DNA of 64,000 nt from Holdemanella porci (lineage in GTDB: Bacteria > Bacillota_I > Bacilli_A > Erysipelotrichales > Erysipelotrichaceae). Shown here in pieces: positions 48,669-58,800 of the stretch. A program made the position numbers and the translations under genes. The notes beneath the pieces were generated by a model. The model had not been told where the DNA came from. It saw only the letters and a list, made by a program, of their open reading frames with translations, and did not search any database. The DNA is taken from assembly GCF_009696075.1 (NCBI RefSeq), contig NZ_VUMR01000003.1:1-64000 (forward strand), written 5' to 3'. Numbering within the stretch: position 1 is the stretch's first letter; each line of letters opens with the position of its first letter.

Positions 48669-50036
48669 TTAAGAATCCAAAGTGCTACGAATTTTTTCAA
48701 CAGCTGTTTTAAAAGCTTCATCTTTTTGAATCAATTTCTTAGCACGCTCATACGAACTAGAAATTGTCGTATGATCACGACCCCCTAATTCTTGCCCAAT
48801 AGATACATAAGATTTATGAAGCAAGTCTCTAGATAAGTAAACACAGATATGTCTTGCGTTCGCAATAAATTTTTGACGACATTTACCCTCTAAATCCTTG
48901 TAAGATAAGCCATAAAAACGTGTTACAGCCTTCTTTATCTTTTTAATTGTCAATTCATCCGATTGCGATACAATAGGTTCTTTAACTAATACTTTACGCG
49001 TAAAATCCATATCGATTACATCTGGATTAAATAGTGTCGCATTAAATATCAAGCGATTTAAAGTTCCCTCTAGATTTCTTACGTCATTTGAATATTTACC
49101 AGCTAAATAATCAATAACATCTTCGCTCATATTCACACTTTCTTCACGACCTTCGATTTTCTTCTTTAAAATCGCTTTGCTAGTTTCGAATTCTGGTTTA
49201 GAAATACTGATTGTAAGCCCAGAAACAAAGCGTGAAATTAAACGAGACTGTAATCCACTAATTTCACTAGGATGCATATCACTTGTGATAATAATCTGTG
49301 TATTCTTTTGAATCAACTGATTATAGACAGTGAAGAAGATTTCCTGACTGCTAGAATGTTGCTGCAAATTTTGAATATCATCAATTAAGAAATAATCACA
49401 GTCTAGAAGTTGTTCCTTGACTCTTTCTACAGTATTGCCATGAACATTTTTGGTTTTCATAGCTTCAATCAATAAAGAAACTAAATCTCCACTATACATA
49501 TAAATTACTTTACATTCAGGATGTTCCTTAGCTAAATAATTTCCCATCGCATGTAGTAAATGGGTTTTACCTAAGCCAGAATTACCATACAACATAAGGG
49601 GATTGAATGGATGAGAAGTCGTTTGTGTACAACAAGCTAAACATGCGGCATAAGCCTCCGCATTAGAATTACCTTCGACAAAATTTTCAAATGTATAAGA
49701 AGGATTGAATTTATTTTCTAATAAAACATTCGTTCTTTGTTTGACAACCTCTTCAGGCATCATCTTTTCCATCTCTCTTTGGTGGATAAACTGAATTGTT
49801 AATGTATCGCCCCAGACCTCACTTAAAGTGGATTCAAACAGTTCTTTTTCTTTCTGTTTCTTTAAAATACTAAAAGTGATTGTAGAACGATAGGCTACGT
49901 AAGCTATATTATCCTCTATTTTAAATAGAGTTGTTTTTGAAATCCATGAATTGAATGTATGACTATCAAAATAGTTGGATTCTTGTATTTTTTGTAAAGT
50001 TTCATTCCATATCGATGCATAAGACATGGTAGACAT
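48669..50036 (-). CDS. dnaA: Chromosomal replication initiator DnaA
   Basis: A 455-residue initiator. Domain III has the Walker A GNSGLGKTHLLHAMGNYL, Walker B FLIDDIQNL and the arginine-finger region LQSRLISRF. Domain IV has the helix-turn-helix ending GGRDHTTISSSYERAKKL, the DnaA signature. GCAAGGAGG precedes the ATG. Domain II is short. The upstream non-coding region holds several DnaA boxes. Confidence 0.97.
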   Translation of the reverse strand: MSTMSYASIWNETLQKIQESNYFDSHTFNSWISKTTLFKIEDNIAYVAYRSTITFSILKKQKEKELFESTLSEVWGDTLTIQFIHQREMEKMMPEEVVKQRTNVLLENKFNPSYTFENFVEGNSNAEAYAACLACCTQTTSHPFNPLMLYGNSGLGKTHLLHAMGNYLAKEHPECKVIYMYSGDLVSLLIEAMKTKNVHGNTVERVKEQLLDCDYFLIDDIQNLQQHSSSQEIFFTVYNQLIQKNTQIIITSDMHPSEISGLQSRLISRFVSGLTISISKPEFETSKAILKKKIEGREESVNMSEDVIDYLAGKYSNDVRNLEGTLNRLIFNATLFNPDVIDMDFTRKVLVKEPIVSQSDELTIKKIKKAVTRFYGLSYKDLEGKCRQKFIANARHICVYLSRDLLHKSYVSIGQELGGRDHTTISSSYERAKKLIQKDEAFKTAVEKIRSTLDS

Positions 50037-50061
50037 AGTAAAACCTCCTTGCAGTATTACT

Positions 50062-50090
50062 ATTATACACGATTTTTACACTTATCCCCA
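50062..50090 (-). promoter_or_regulatory. dnaA: dnaA promoter overlapping a DnaA box
   Basis: TATAAT on the minus strand (50062-50067) lies 25 bases before the dnaA ATG. About 17 bases upstream, the -35 position coincides with a DnaA-box-like TTATCCCCA (50082-50090), which would allow autorepression. Confidence 0.55.
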
Positions 50091-50359
50091 TTTATTCTTT
50101 TGGGATAAATTTTTTCCCAATGTGGACTTATGTGCAAAAAAAATGAACAAAATCGGGATAACTCACTTTATATTCATATTAAATATATAGAAAATCATTG
50201 ATAAACAAAGGCTCTCAATGACTTTTCCCAAGTTATACAGAGAATGGATTTAGAATGTCTTTATCCACTGTATAACTTATGATTTTATATACATTTTATA
50301 TGTATATTTTGAATTAAAATAAAATAGAATACAGATCCATGTATATAATATGTGGATAA
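50082..50359. other. Origin of replication (oriC) with DnaA boxes and an AT-rich unwinding region
   Basis: Between dnaA and the FemX gene lie a perfect DnaA box (TGTGGATAA, 50351-50359) and near-matches TTATCCACT (50261-50269), TTATACAGA (50233-50241), TCGGGATAA (50153-50161), TGGGATAAA (50101-50109) and TTATCCCCA (50082-50090). AGTTATACAG (50231-50240) and CTGTATAACT (50268-50277) are a perfect inverted pair. The stretch 50275-50350 is almost pure A/T and a good candidate for the unwinding element. Gene strand switches here, consistent with bidirectional replication. Confidence 0.88.
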
Positions 50360-50372
50360 TATATAGACCATT

Positions 50373-50400
50373 TTGTGTAAAACTAATAAAATGTTATAAT
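50373..50400 (+). promoter_or_regulatory. Promoter of the FemX-like gene
   Basis: TTGTGT (50373-50378), a 16-base spacer and TATAAT (50395-50400), starting 14 bases after the perfect DnaA box. It would fire away from the origin. Confidence 0.65.
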
Positions 50401-50433
50401 GAAGTGCAAGAATATAAAGGGGTATAAAAGTAT

Positions 50434-51648
50434 ATGTATATTTTTAAATCGAATATAAATCAAAAAGAATACGATTACTTTGTAGAAAATCATCCTAGTT
50501 GTAGTTTGCTTCAAAGCTACAAATGGGCAAATATAAAAAATAATTGGAACTCCATTTATACAGGGGTTTATGAAAAGGATACATTAGTAGCTGCTGGGTT
50601 GGTATTGATTCGTCCATTACCACTTTCTTTTTCTATGTTTTATTTGCCTAGAGGACCAATTTTAGATTATAAAAATAAAGAGTTATTGAATTTTTACTTT
50701 ACAGAATTAAAGAAAATTGCCAAAAAAGAACATTGTTTATTTATTAAATTTGATCCAAGTATTTTAATTTCAAGCTTCCACTTAGACGAAGAAAGAAAAG
50801 AATTTAATTATAAGGAAGAGTTTGAAAATATTAAATCATGTAAAGCCATTCATTATGGATTCAATAAAGATTTTGATACAACCATTCAACCAAGATACAA
50901 TATGGTAGAGTATGCGGATGATTTTGGAATGGACAATCTATCTAAAAAAGGGAAAAAGAATATTAAAATTGCTCAGAAACAAAATTTAGATATTCAATTT
51001 GGACACAAAGAATTATTAGAAGACTTTGATAAAGTCATGAAATGTACAGAGGAAAGAAAAGGAATTTCTTTACGAACAAAAGAGTATTATGAATTACTTT
51101 TAGATACATATGCAGATGATGCATTTATCACTTTAGCCTATTTCCATATCCACGACATGTTAAAAGAGACAAAAGAAAGATATGAACAGTGTTTACTAGA
51201 TTTAGAAAGTTGTCCAGAGAACGCAAAGAAGAAACGTTTTACCTTGGAAGAATTAAAAGACTCATTAGAGAAGAAAATCAGTAAATATGAAGAAGATGTG
51301 AAAACATATGGTGAAACAGTCTGTGTTTGTGGAACACTAACTGTAAAATATGGACATACATCAGAAATTTTATATGCAGGAATGAATGAAGATTTTAAAC
51401 GTTTGATGGGCCCCTATTTAACTTGGTATAAAACAATGGAAAAATGTTTTGAACTTGGATGCAAAACAAGTAATATGGGTGGAATTGAAGGAACTCTTAA
51501 GGGAGGACTTGTTGATTTTAAAGAAATATATCATCCTAGAATCAATGAATACATTGGTGAATTTGATATTCCGGTTAATTCATTATTGTATAATGTTGCA
51601 TTTAAATTTTATAAGAAGATTAAGGAAAGAAACGCAAAGCACAAATAA
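50434..51648 (+). CDS. FemX/MurM-like peptidoglycan aminoacyltransferase
   Basis: A 404-residue FemAB-family protein that would add an amino acid from aminoacyl-tRNA to the lipid II stem peptide. Domain 1 starts with YFVENHPSCSLLQSYKWANIK and has SMFYLPRGPILDY; domain 2 has SKKGKKNIKIAQKQNLDI and TEERKGISLRTKEYYELL. A coiled-coil insert (residues 240-290, Glu/Lys-rich) corresponds to the tRNA-synthetase-like arm of Fem proteins. The end SNMGGIEGTLKGGLVDFKE is the conserved Fem C-terminus. It lies directly on the right side of oriC. Which amino acid is used is unknown. Confidence 0.9.
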   Translation: MYIFKSNINQKEYDYFVENHPSCSLLQSYKWANIKNNWNSIYTGVYEKDTLVAAGLVLIRPLPLSFSMFYLPRGPILDYKNKELLNFYFTELKKIAKKEHCLFIKFDPSILISSFHLDEERKEFNYKEEFENIKSCKAIHYGFNKDFDTTIQPRYNMVEYADDFGMDNLSKKGKKNIKIAQKQNLDIQFGHKELLEDFDKVMKCTEERKGISLRTKEYYELLLDTYADDAFITLAYFHIHDMLKETKERYEQCLLDLESCPENAKKKRFTLEELKDSLEKKISKYEEDVKTYGETVCVCGTLTVKYGHTSEILYAGMNEDFKRLMGPYLTWYKTMEKCFELGCKTSNMGGIEGTLKGGLVDFKEIYHPRINEYIGEFDIPVNSLLYNVAFKFYKKIKERNAKHK

Positions 51649-51705
51649 TTTAAGTATGATTTAAGTACGACTATCTATTATATCCTAGTAAGGATGGAAT
51701 TTGAT

Positions 51706-52930
51706 ATGTCGTATTTATTTTTTAAAGATATAAACCGTGAAGAATTTGATGAATTTGTGAAAAAACATGAATATTGTAATTTACTACAAAGCTATAATTG
51801 GGCAAAAGTAAAAAGTAATTGGGATCACATGTATACAGGTGTGTATAAAGACAATGTATTATTCGCAACAGGTTTAGTGTTGATCAAAAGATTGCCATTA
51901 TCATTTTGTATGTACTATTTACCCAGATGTCCTATTATGGATTATAGGGATAACGTGCTTGTTCAATATTATTTTGATCAATTAAAAAAGGTCGCCAAAA
52001 AAGAATATTGTATCTTTATTAAATTTGATCCAGCTATTCATGTTAATGATTATGATTCAAAATCATATAATACAAATCGATACGAAGATACAGATACATA
52101 TTTAAAAATATTCAAAAGCTGTAAAGCTATACATCATGGCTATACAATGAGTATTGCGGATACAGTACAGCCTAGATTTCAATCGAATGTATATTCATAT
52201 GAAAATATAGAGGAAACATTGCCAAAACATACGAAACGTTTAATTAAGGATGCAGAGCGTAGAAATGTTCAAATTATTCATGGACAAGGTGAATTGCTAG
52301 ATGAATTCAGCCGACTTGTAGAATTGACGGAATCAAGAAAAGGCGTTGCGTTAAGAGATAAAGAATATTTCAAGACATTATTAGAAAATTATTCTGAAGG
52401 AAGCGTCATCTTTTTTAGCGACTTGCAACGTATATCAATTAGATCAAGAGGCAAAGGAAAAGAAGATACAGCTTGAAAAAGAAATGGCTGCAACACCTGA
52501 AAATTCTAAAAAGAAGTTACATCGTTTAGAAGATCAGTTACAAAGTGTAAATAAAGATATTAATGAATATAAGAAAATTTTTGATGAATTTGGTCAAGAA
52601 GATAAAGAAATTGCGATTGCAGGTATTTTAAGTATTCAATTTGGAAATACTTGTGAAATGTTGTATGCAGGAATGGACGAAAGATTCAAAAAATTTATGC
52701 CTCAATATAAAGAATATGTTGAAAACTTTAAATGAGCATTTGATAGAGGATGTTTATGGAGTAATATGGGTGGTGTAGAAGGATCTTTAGATGATGGATT
52801 GACAAAATTTAAAGATAACTTTAATCCAACTATAAATGAAATGATAGGAGAATTTGATATACCGGTTTATACATTTATGTATCGTTTAATTCAAAAAGTA
52901 TATGAAATACTGAAAAGTAAGCATAAGTGA
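51706..52930 (+). pseudogene. Second FemX/MurM-like gene, broken by a frameshift and a stop
   Basis: A tandem paralogue of the preceding gene (same motifs: NLLQSYNWAKVK, CMYYLPRCPIMDY, TESRKGVALRDKEYF). The frame shifts at a run of six T at 52411-52416; the correct sequence continues one frame over as LATCNVYQLDQEAKEKKIQ. A TGA at 52733-52735 then stands where the family has an aromatic residue, probably Trp (TGG to TGA), and the last segment SNMGGVEGSLDDGL is in frame after it to the TGA at 52928-52930. All parts are present and little else has changed, so the damage is recent. AAGGATGG precedes the ATG at 51706. Confidence 0.88.
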
Positions 52931-52941
52931 CAATTATTTTA

Positions 52942-52971
52942 TTGACAATCATTTTAATTTATGTTTATAAT
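52942..52971 (+). promoter_or_regulatory. Promoter of rpmH-rnpA
   Basis: TTGACA (52942-52947), an 18-base spacer and TATAAT (52966-52971), about 60 bases before the rpmH start, right after the broken FemX paralogue. Confidence 0.75.
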
Positions 52972-53031
52972 GTCTGAGCAATCTTATTTGAAAATTTAGA
53001 ATGAAGAAAAAGACTGAGAGGTGTAATCAAG

Positions 53032-53166
53032 ATGAAAAGAACATATCAGCCAAGTAAGAGAAAACACCAAAAGGTTCATGGCTTCCGTGCTCGTATGGCA
53101 ACTGTTGGTGGACGTAACGTTCTTTCTAGAAGAAGAGCGAAAGGCAGAAAGGTTTTATCCGCATAG
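53032..53166 (+). CDS. rpmH: 50S ribosomal protein L34
   Basis: A 44-residue ribosomal protein of the large subunit. It reads [20 protein letters not shown] then [20 protein letters not shown] and ends LSA, an almost full match to bacterial L34. AGAGGTG precedes the ATG. It starts the conserved rpmH-rnpA-yidC-jag cluster beside the origin. Confidence 0.98.
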   Translation: MKRTYQPSKRKHQKVHGFRARMATVGGRNVLSRRRAKGRKVLSA

Positions 53167-53167
53167 A

Positions 53168-53186
53168 AATCACCTGCTAGGTGATT
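53168..53186 (+). terminator. Attenuating terminator between rpmH and rnpA
   Basis: AATCACCT-GCT-AGGTGATT followed by TTTTT, two bases after the rpmH stop. It would lower rnpA relative to rpmH, as known for this gene pair in other bacteria. Confidence 0.75.
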
Positions 53187-53210
53187 TTTTTGTCTGGATA
53201 GGGAAATAAC

Positions 53211-53552
53211 ATGAAAAAAGAATTTCGTGTATTAAAAAACTATGAGTTTTCTTCCATCATCCAGAATCGACAATTTGTTAAGTCGTCGTCTTTTGTTTGT
53301 TATTTTCAAAAACGTAAACTAGACCATGCAAGAGTCGGAATCAGTGTTGGCAAAAAATTAGGAAATGCGGTCTGTCGAAATAAAGTGAAAAGACAGCTTC
53401 GTAGTATAGTAGATGATATTTTTACATTTGAAGAGGGATATGATCTTATTATTATAGTCCGACCTGCCTACGCAAATAAGTCGTTCGAAGAAAATAAAAA
53501 CGAAATGAAAGAAAATCAAAATCGGATAAATAAAAGATTTTTGAAAAAGTAG
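53211..53552 (+). CDS. rnpA: Ribonuclease P protein component
   Basis: A 113-residue basic protein that pairs with RNase P RNA to mature tRNA 5' ends. The RNR motif region is seen as ARVGISVGKKLGNAVCRNKVKRQLR, shown here across its two halves, and the N-terminal KKEFRVLKNYEFSSII is typical. It lies 13 bases before yidC. Confidence 0.95.
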   Translation: MKKEFRVLKNYEFSSIIQNRQFVKSSSFVCYFQKRKLDHARVGISVGKKLGNAVCRNKVKRQLRSIVDDIFTFEEGYDLIIIVRPAYANKSFEENKNEMKENQNRINKRFLKK

Positions 53553-53564
53553 AGGAATAAAAAA

Positions 53565-54557
53565 ATGAAACAATTTTTGCAGAAAAAAGCAAAATTGGTC
53601 TTTCTATGTATGTTGGTATTATTAACATGTACGGCTTGTGCAAATCCAAGAGGTAGAGATGGAAAAACATTAGCAGACCAAATTATTGCAAGTGAAGAAA
53701 CTACAATTGATGCAAGTAAAATCAATTACAAAGACATTTCTGATAAGAAATTAAAGAAAGAAATTAAAAAGAATATCAAAGATGGACAATATACAATTCA
53801 ACCAACAACTTTTAAAAATTCTATGTCTAAAGGATGGTTTGAAGGTTTAATTGTTTGGCCAATCGCACAAATTATTAACTTAATTTCATCAAAAACAGAT
53901 GCCGGTGTAGGTATCATTTTAACAACATTGTTAATTCAGATGCTTGTATTTGTATTTACACGTAAATCACAAATGTCTACACAAAGAATGCAGGAAATTC
54001 AACCTGAAATTCAAAAGATTCAAAATAAATATAAAGATAAAACAGATGAACGTTCTAAAATGCAGATGGCTCAAGAAATGCAGAATATTTATCAAAAATA
54101 CGATATTCACCCATTTGGTTCAATGTTAATTACTTTCATTCAGCTACCAATTATGATGGGTATGTATTATGCAACAATGCGTTCAGTAAGTGTTGTTAGC
54201 GGAAGCTTTATGGGTATTTCTTTAGCAGGTACTCCACTTGATGGATTTAAAGCATTCGATATCGCATATATCTCAATTTATGTGTTGATGGTTATCTTCT
54301 ATATTGTATCAATGAAAATACCTCAATGGTTAAAGAAATGGCAAGATAAGAAAGATAACGTTAAAGTTAAAAAATATGCACAGGAACAAACAAATCCTAT
54401 GGCTAACAGCATGAACATGTCAATGTACTTTATGACAGCAATGATCTGTATTATGTATATTTCATGGCCAATGGCGATGTCATTCTATTGGTTAGTATCA
54501 AGTGTAATTCGTGTATGTCAATCATTGATCCTACACAAAGTTATGAACAAAAAGTAG
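53565..54557 (+). CDS. yidC: Membrane protein insertase YidC (OxaA/SpoIIIJ type), lipoprotein
   Basis: A 330-residue insertase that helps place proteins into the membrane. The signal peptide ends in a lipobox (LTCTAC, residues 21-26 or so), so it is a lipoprotein as in other Gram-positives. The five membrane segments of the core are visible, with the first around GVGIILTTLLIQMLVFVFTR carrying the conserved Arg in the groove, and PFGSMLITFIQLPIMMGMYYA. A positively charged cytoplasmic tail is short. It precedes jag by nine bases. Confidence 0.94.
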   Translation: MKQFLQKKAKLVFLCMLVLLTCTACANPRGRDGKTLADQIIASEETTIDASKINYKDISDKKLKKEIKKNIKDGQYTIQPTTFKNSMSKGWFEGLIVWPIAQIINLISSKTDAGVGIILTTLLIQMLVFVFTRKSQMSTQRMQEIQPEIQKIQNKYKDKTDERSKMQMAQEMQNIYQKYDIHPFGSMLITFIQLPIMMGMYYATMRSVSVVSGSFMGISLAGTPLDGFKAFDIAYISIYVLMVIFYIVSMKIPQWLKKWQDKKDNVKVKKYAQEQTNPMANSMNMSMYFMTAMICIMYISWPMAMSFYWLVSSVIRVCQSLILHKVMNKK

Positions 54558-54566
54558 GTATAACAT

Positions 54567-55193
54567 ATGGAATTCGCTAAATTTACTGGAAAAACTTTAG
54601 ATGAAGCTTTAGCAGCTGCTTGCGATGCTAAAGGATGTACAAAAGAAGAACTTCATTATGAAGTTACAGAAGAAAAAAGTGGTTTTTTAGGAATCGGAAA
54701 AACAATTGAAATTGAAGCATATTGCCCAAAAGATATTGAAGATTTCATTAAGTCATATATTCAAACATATTTTGACAATGCAGAATTAGATGGAACTGTT
54801 GAAATTGAAAATGATCATGGTTTCTATCGTATTACTGTAAATACAAAAAACAATGCGATTATGATTGGTAAAGCGGGTAAGTCTTTACAAGCATTCAATC
54901 GTTTAGTTAAAGCTGCAGTAAGTGCAGCATTCAAAAAGCGTATCGGACTTTTAATCGATGTGAATGGTTATAAGGAAGAAAGATACGAAAAAATCTGTAA
55001 AATGGCAGTTCGCATCGCAAAAGATGTACGTCGTACAAAAGTAGATGCAGTATTAGATCCAATGCCAGCCGATGAAAGAAAGGCAATTCACAATGCTTTA
55101 GCAGGAATGAACGATATTTCTACTAAGAGTGAAGGTGAAGGCGAAGGACGCCGTTTACACATTTTATATACACCAGGAAAAGATGAAGAATAA
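54567..55193 (+). CDS. jag: RNA-binding protein Jag/KhpB (Jag_N, KH, R3H)
   Basis: A 208-residue protein of the SpoIIIJ-associated family. The Jag_N domain is residues 1-50 (AKFTGKTLDEALAAACD), the KH domain has MIGKAGKSLQAFNRLV near residues 100-115, and the R3H domain ends with DPMPADERKAIHNAL. In streptococci KhpA-KhpB binds RNA and tunes cell division. It is the last gene of rpmH-rnpA-yidC-jag; the trmE/gidA/gidB/noc/par genes that commonly follow in Firmicutes are not here. Confidence 0.93.
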   Translation: MEFAKFTGKTLDEALAAACDAKGCTKEELHYEVTEEKSGFLGIGKTIEIEAYCPKDIEDFIKSYIQTYFDNAELDGTVEIENDHGFYRITVNTKNNAIMIGKAGKSLQAFNRLVKAAVSAAFKKRIGLLIDVNGYKEERYEKICKMAVRIAKDVRRTKVDAVLDPMPADERKAIHNALAGMNDISTKSEGEGEGRRLHILYTPGKDEE

Positions 55194-55211
55194 CGGGATT
55201 ATCCCGTTATT
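55189..55211 (+). terminator. Terminator of the rpmH-jag operon
   Basis: AATAACGGGA and TCCCGTTATT form a stem with a tiny loop, overlapping the jag stop, followed by TTTTTTG. The pth ribosome-binding site lies directly after it. Confidence 0.8.
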
Positions 55212-55229
55212 TTTTTGAAGGAGGGCTTC

Positions 55230-55790
55230 ATGAAAATTATTATTGGATTAGGGAATATTGGTAGAGAATACGAAAATACACGTCATAATGCAGGTTTTAT
55301 GGCGATTGATAAATTGGCACAAATGCTAGAAATGGATTTTAATCAGGAAAAGTTTTCGGCTTATTTTGCGAAAAAGAAAATTGATGGAGAAGACATAATT
55401 TTATTAAAACCAACCACATATATGAATAATAGTGGTATCGCATTAAGACAATGCATGGATTTCTATAAAGTGCCTTCTGAAGATATCCTTGTATTATATG
55501 ATGATATGGATATGCCTGTTGGAAAACTTCGTTTGCGTCAAAAAGGTAGTGCTGGTGGTCATAACGGAATCAAGAGTATTATTTCTCATATTGGCACACA
55601 GGAATTTGATCGTATTCGCATAGGAATTGGTAAAGATAAATTGATTCCAGTTGTAGATTGGGTACTAGGTAAATTTCCTCAAGAACAACAAGAGGATTTA
55701 AATCATGCTTTAGAACAAGCCGCGAAAGCAGCTAAATTTTCAATAAAACACTCTTTTAGTGACACAATGAACAGGTATAATAAGAAGTAG
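55230..55790 (+). CDS. pth: Peptidyl-tRNA hydrolase
   Basis: Pth frees tRNAs stuck to short peptides. The 186-residue protein begins KIIIGLGNIGREYENTRHN with the catalytic His of TRHNAG, has KPTTYMNNSG, the VLYDDMDMPVGKLRL block with the catalytic Asp and GSAGGHNGIKSII. GGAGGG lies before the ATG at 55230. It is four codons from mfd, the standard pth-mfd pair. Confidence 0.97.
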   Translation: MKIIIGLGNIGREYENTRHNAGFMAIDKLAQMLEMDFNQEKFSAYFAKKKIDGEDIILLKPTTYMNNSGIALRQCMDFYKVPSEDILVLYDDMDMPVGKLRLRQKGSAGGHNGIKSIISHIGTQEFDRIRIGIGKDKLIPVVDWVLGKFPQEQQEDLNHALEQAAKAAKFSIKHSFSDTMNRYNKK

Positions 55791-55802
55791 AAGGTGGTAT
55801 TT

Positions 55803-58800
55803 TTGAAAGATACAATATTAAATAAATTACAGTCCAATCCAGTAGCTCAACAAATGCTTCAATTTGGCAATAATATTGGTAACTTATTTCCAAATGAAGA
55901 AGCTTTATGTATGGCCAGTGCTTTTATGCAGGATAAACAAACACGAATTGTAGTTAAGAAAAATCGTTATGAAGCGCAACAACTCTATCAAAGATTGAAA
56001 CCACTTATTAATGATACATTATTATTTGTGATGGAAGAATCTTTGCGTGTACAAGCCATCGCTTCAAGTCCAGAAGATAAACAAGAACAACTCTATGTAT
56101 TAACTCAGTTTGTGAAAGAAGATAAGCCACGTATTATTGTATGTAATACGGCGGCCTTTTTGCGTTACTTACCCGATAAAGAATTATTTAAAAGTCTTTG
56201 TTTCAAATTTGAAGTAGATCAAGAAATTACGATTGCAGAATTGAAACAAAAACTAAATCGTGCCGGCTATACAAAGGTCAATTATGTAGATCGTCCATGT
56301 ACATACGCAAGTCGTGGAGGAATTGTTGATGTATATTGCCTTGAATATGAACATCCAATTCGTATTGAATTTTTTGATACAGTGATTGAATCCATTCGTT
56401 TATTTCACGAAGAAACTCAGCGAACAATTCAAACAATAGATTCAGTATTGATTAATCCAGCTACAGATTTATTGTTTACAGATGATCAGATTGAATATCT
56501 TCAAAAAGAAATTGATTCTGAATTAGAAAAACAACAGGCAAAATTAATTCAAGATGATTATGACTTCTTATTGGATTATATTGAAAAAGATAAGATTTCT
56601 ATAGAAAATTATGATATTGATCCACATTTGTATATTTATTTTAGTTATTTAAATGCTAATAAATTAACTGACTATGTCAATGGACACATTATTTTCTCAA
56701 GTCAGGAAGAAGTGGAAAGTGGATATAAAAAATTGAATGAAGAAACGATATCTTTTATTCAGGAAATGGTTGAATCCCATCAATATTTACCTAAGTATGG
56801 TATGTTCCATGACATATTTACATTTGAAAAAGAACATACGATTCAGATGTTCCATGATTTCTTAGATTTTAAACATCCAATCTTCTCAAAAATAGAGACA
56901 TTAGAAAAATCAGATCAACCATTGATTCAAATTCTAGAAAATCTAAAAGGGGAAAATATCTATATTTCTTTGGATGAGGAACATACAAAAAAAGTGCAAG
57001 AAGCCTTAAAAGCTTATTCAATTCATAGGAATATCACATTTATTGAAGATGACTTTTATGAAGGATTTACATATGAAGATATTTCTGTTTATACACAACA
57101 GGAATTATTTCATCATCCTAGTCAAATTAAGCGTTATCAGAAAACATTTAAACAAGGTCAGATTTTACAGAATATTCTTGAACTAGAACCAAACGATTAT
57201 GTTGTACATGAACAATATGGTATTGGTCAATATGTTGGAATTACAACGCGAAAAATAAAAGGAAAGACATTAGATTATTTACATGTTTTATACAATGGAG
57301 GCGATGAATTATTTGTCCCATTATCACAATTTCAGTTGGTAAGAAAATACGTGTCCAAAGAAGGTGTGGGCATCAAATTATCGCAATTGGGTTCTAACAA
57401 ATGGAAAAAGACGAAGGAAAAGGTTTCTAAAAAGGTTGAAGAAATTGCGTCTCGATTAGTTGAGTTATATGCGAAGCGAAATGAAGATATTGGTTTTGCG
57501 TTCAGTAAAGATGATGATCTACAAAGAGAATTTGAAGAAGCCTTTGAATATGAGGCAACACCAGATCAAATAAAAGCTACAGAAGAAATCAAACGAGAAA
57601 TGGAAAAGCCAAAACCAATGGATCACTTATTATGTGGAGATGTAGGATTTGGTAAGACAGAAGTAGCTATGCGTGCTGCATTCAAGGCTATTTCAAATAA
57701 TAAACAAGTAGCTTTACTGTGCCCAACTACAATTTTATCTATGCAACATTATCAGACGTTTATAAAGCGTTTTGAAAATGTAGGTGCTAATATTCGCGTA
57801 GTGAATCGTTTTGTGCCAACAAAAGAAATGAGTCAGATTAAAAAAGAATTGGCGGACGGGCAAGTTGATATTATTATTGGTACACATAAATTATTGAATA
57901 AATCTTTTCAATATAAAAGCTTAGGTTTATTGATTATTGATGAGGAGCAGCGATTTGGAGTTGAGCACAAAGAAAAAATTAAAGAGATGAAAAACACAAT
58001 CGACGTTTTATCTTTAAGTGCAACACCAATTCCTAGAACTTTACAGATGTCTTTGATTGGGGTACGTACGATTTCACAATTGAATACACCACCATTGCAT
58101 CGTCATCCAATTCAAACGTATGTGATGGAAAACAAAAAGAGTGTCGTGAAAGAAATCATTCAAAGAGAATTATCTCGTGGAGGACAAGTTTTTTATTTGT
58201 ATAACCACGTATCGAATATCTATTCTGTAGCTAAAAATATTCAGAATATGTTCCCTGATGCCAAAGTAGCAGTGGCACATGGACGTATGGATAAGAACGA
58301 TATTGAGCAGACGATGATTGATTTTGAACAAGAGAAATATCAAATTTTAGTTTGTACAACAATTATTGAAACTGGACTAGATATTGCGAATGCGAATACG
58401 ATGATCATTGATGATGCCGATCGTTTTGGATTGTCTCAACTTTATCAGATTCGAGGTCGTGTGGGGCGTCGTGAAAAAATCGCATATTGTTATTTATTGG
58501 TACAGCCACAAAAAGAATTAACAGAACAGGCACATAAAAGGTTAAAAGCCATTAAAGAATTTACATCTTTAGGCAGTGGATATAAAGTGGCTATGCGAGA
58601 TTTAACAATTCGTGGAGCCGGAGACATGCTTGGGCCGCAACAAGCAGGATTTATTGATGATGTAGGATTGGATTTATACCTTGAAATGTTGGCAAGTGCC
58701 ATTAAGAAAAAGCAAGGCAAGCCAATTGAGAATAAAAAGAATGATAAAGTGGCCCAAGTACAGTTATCGGGATATATTCCTAAACAATTCACAGATAATG

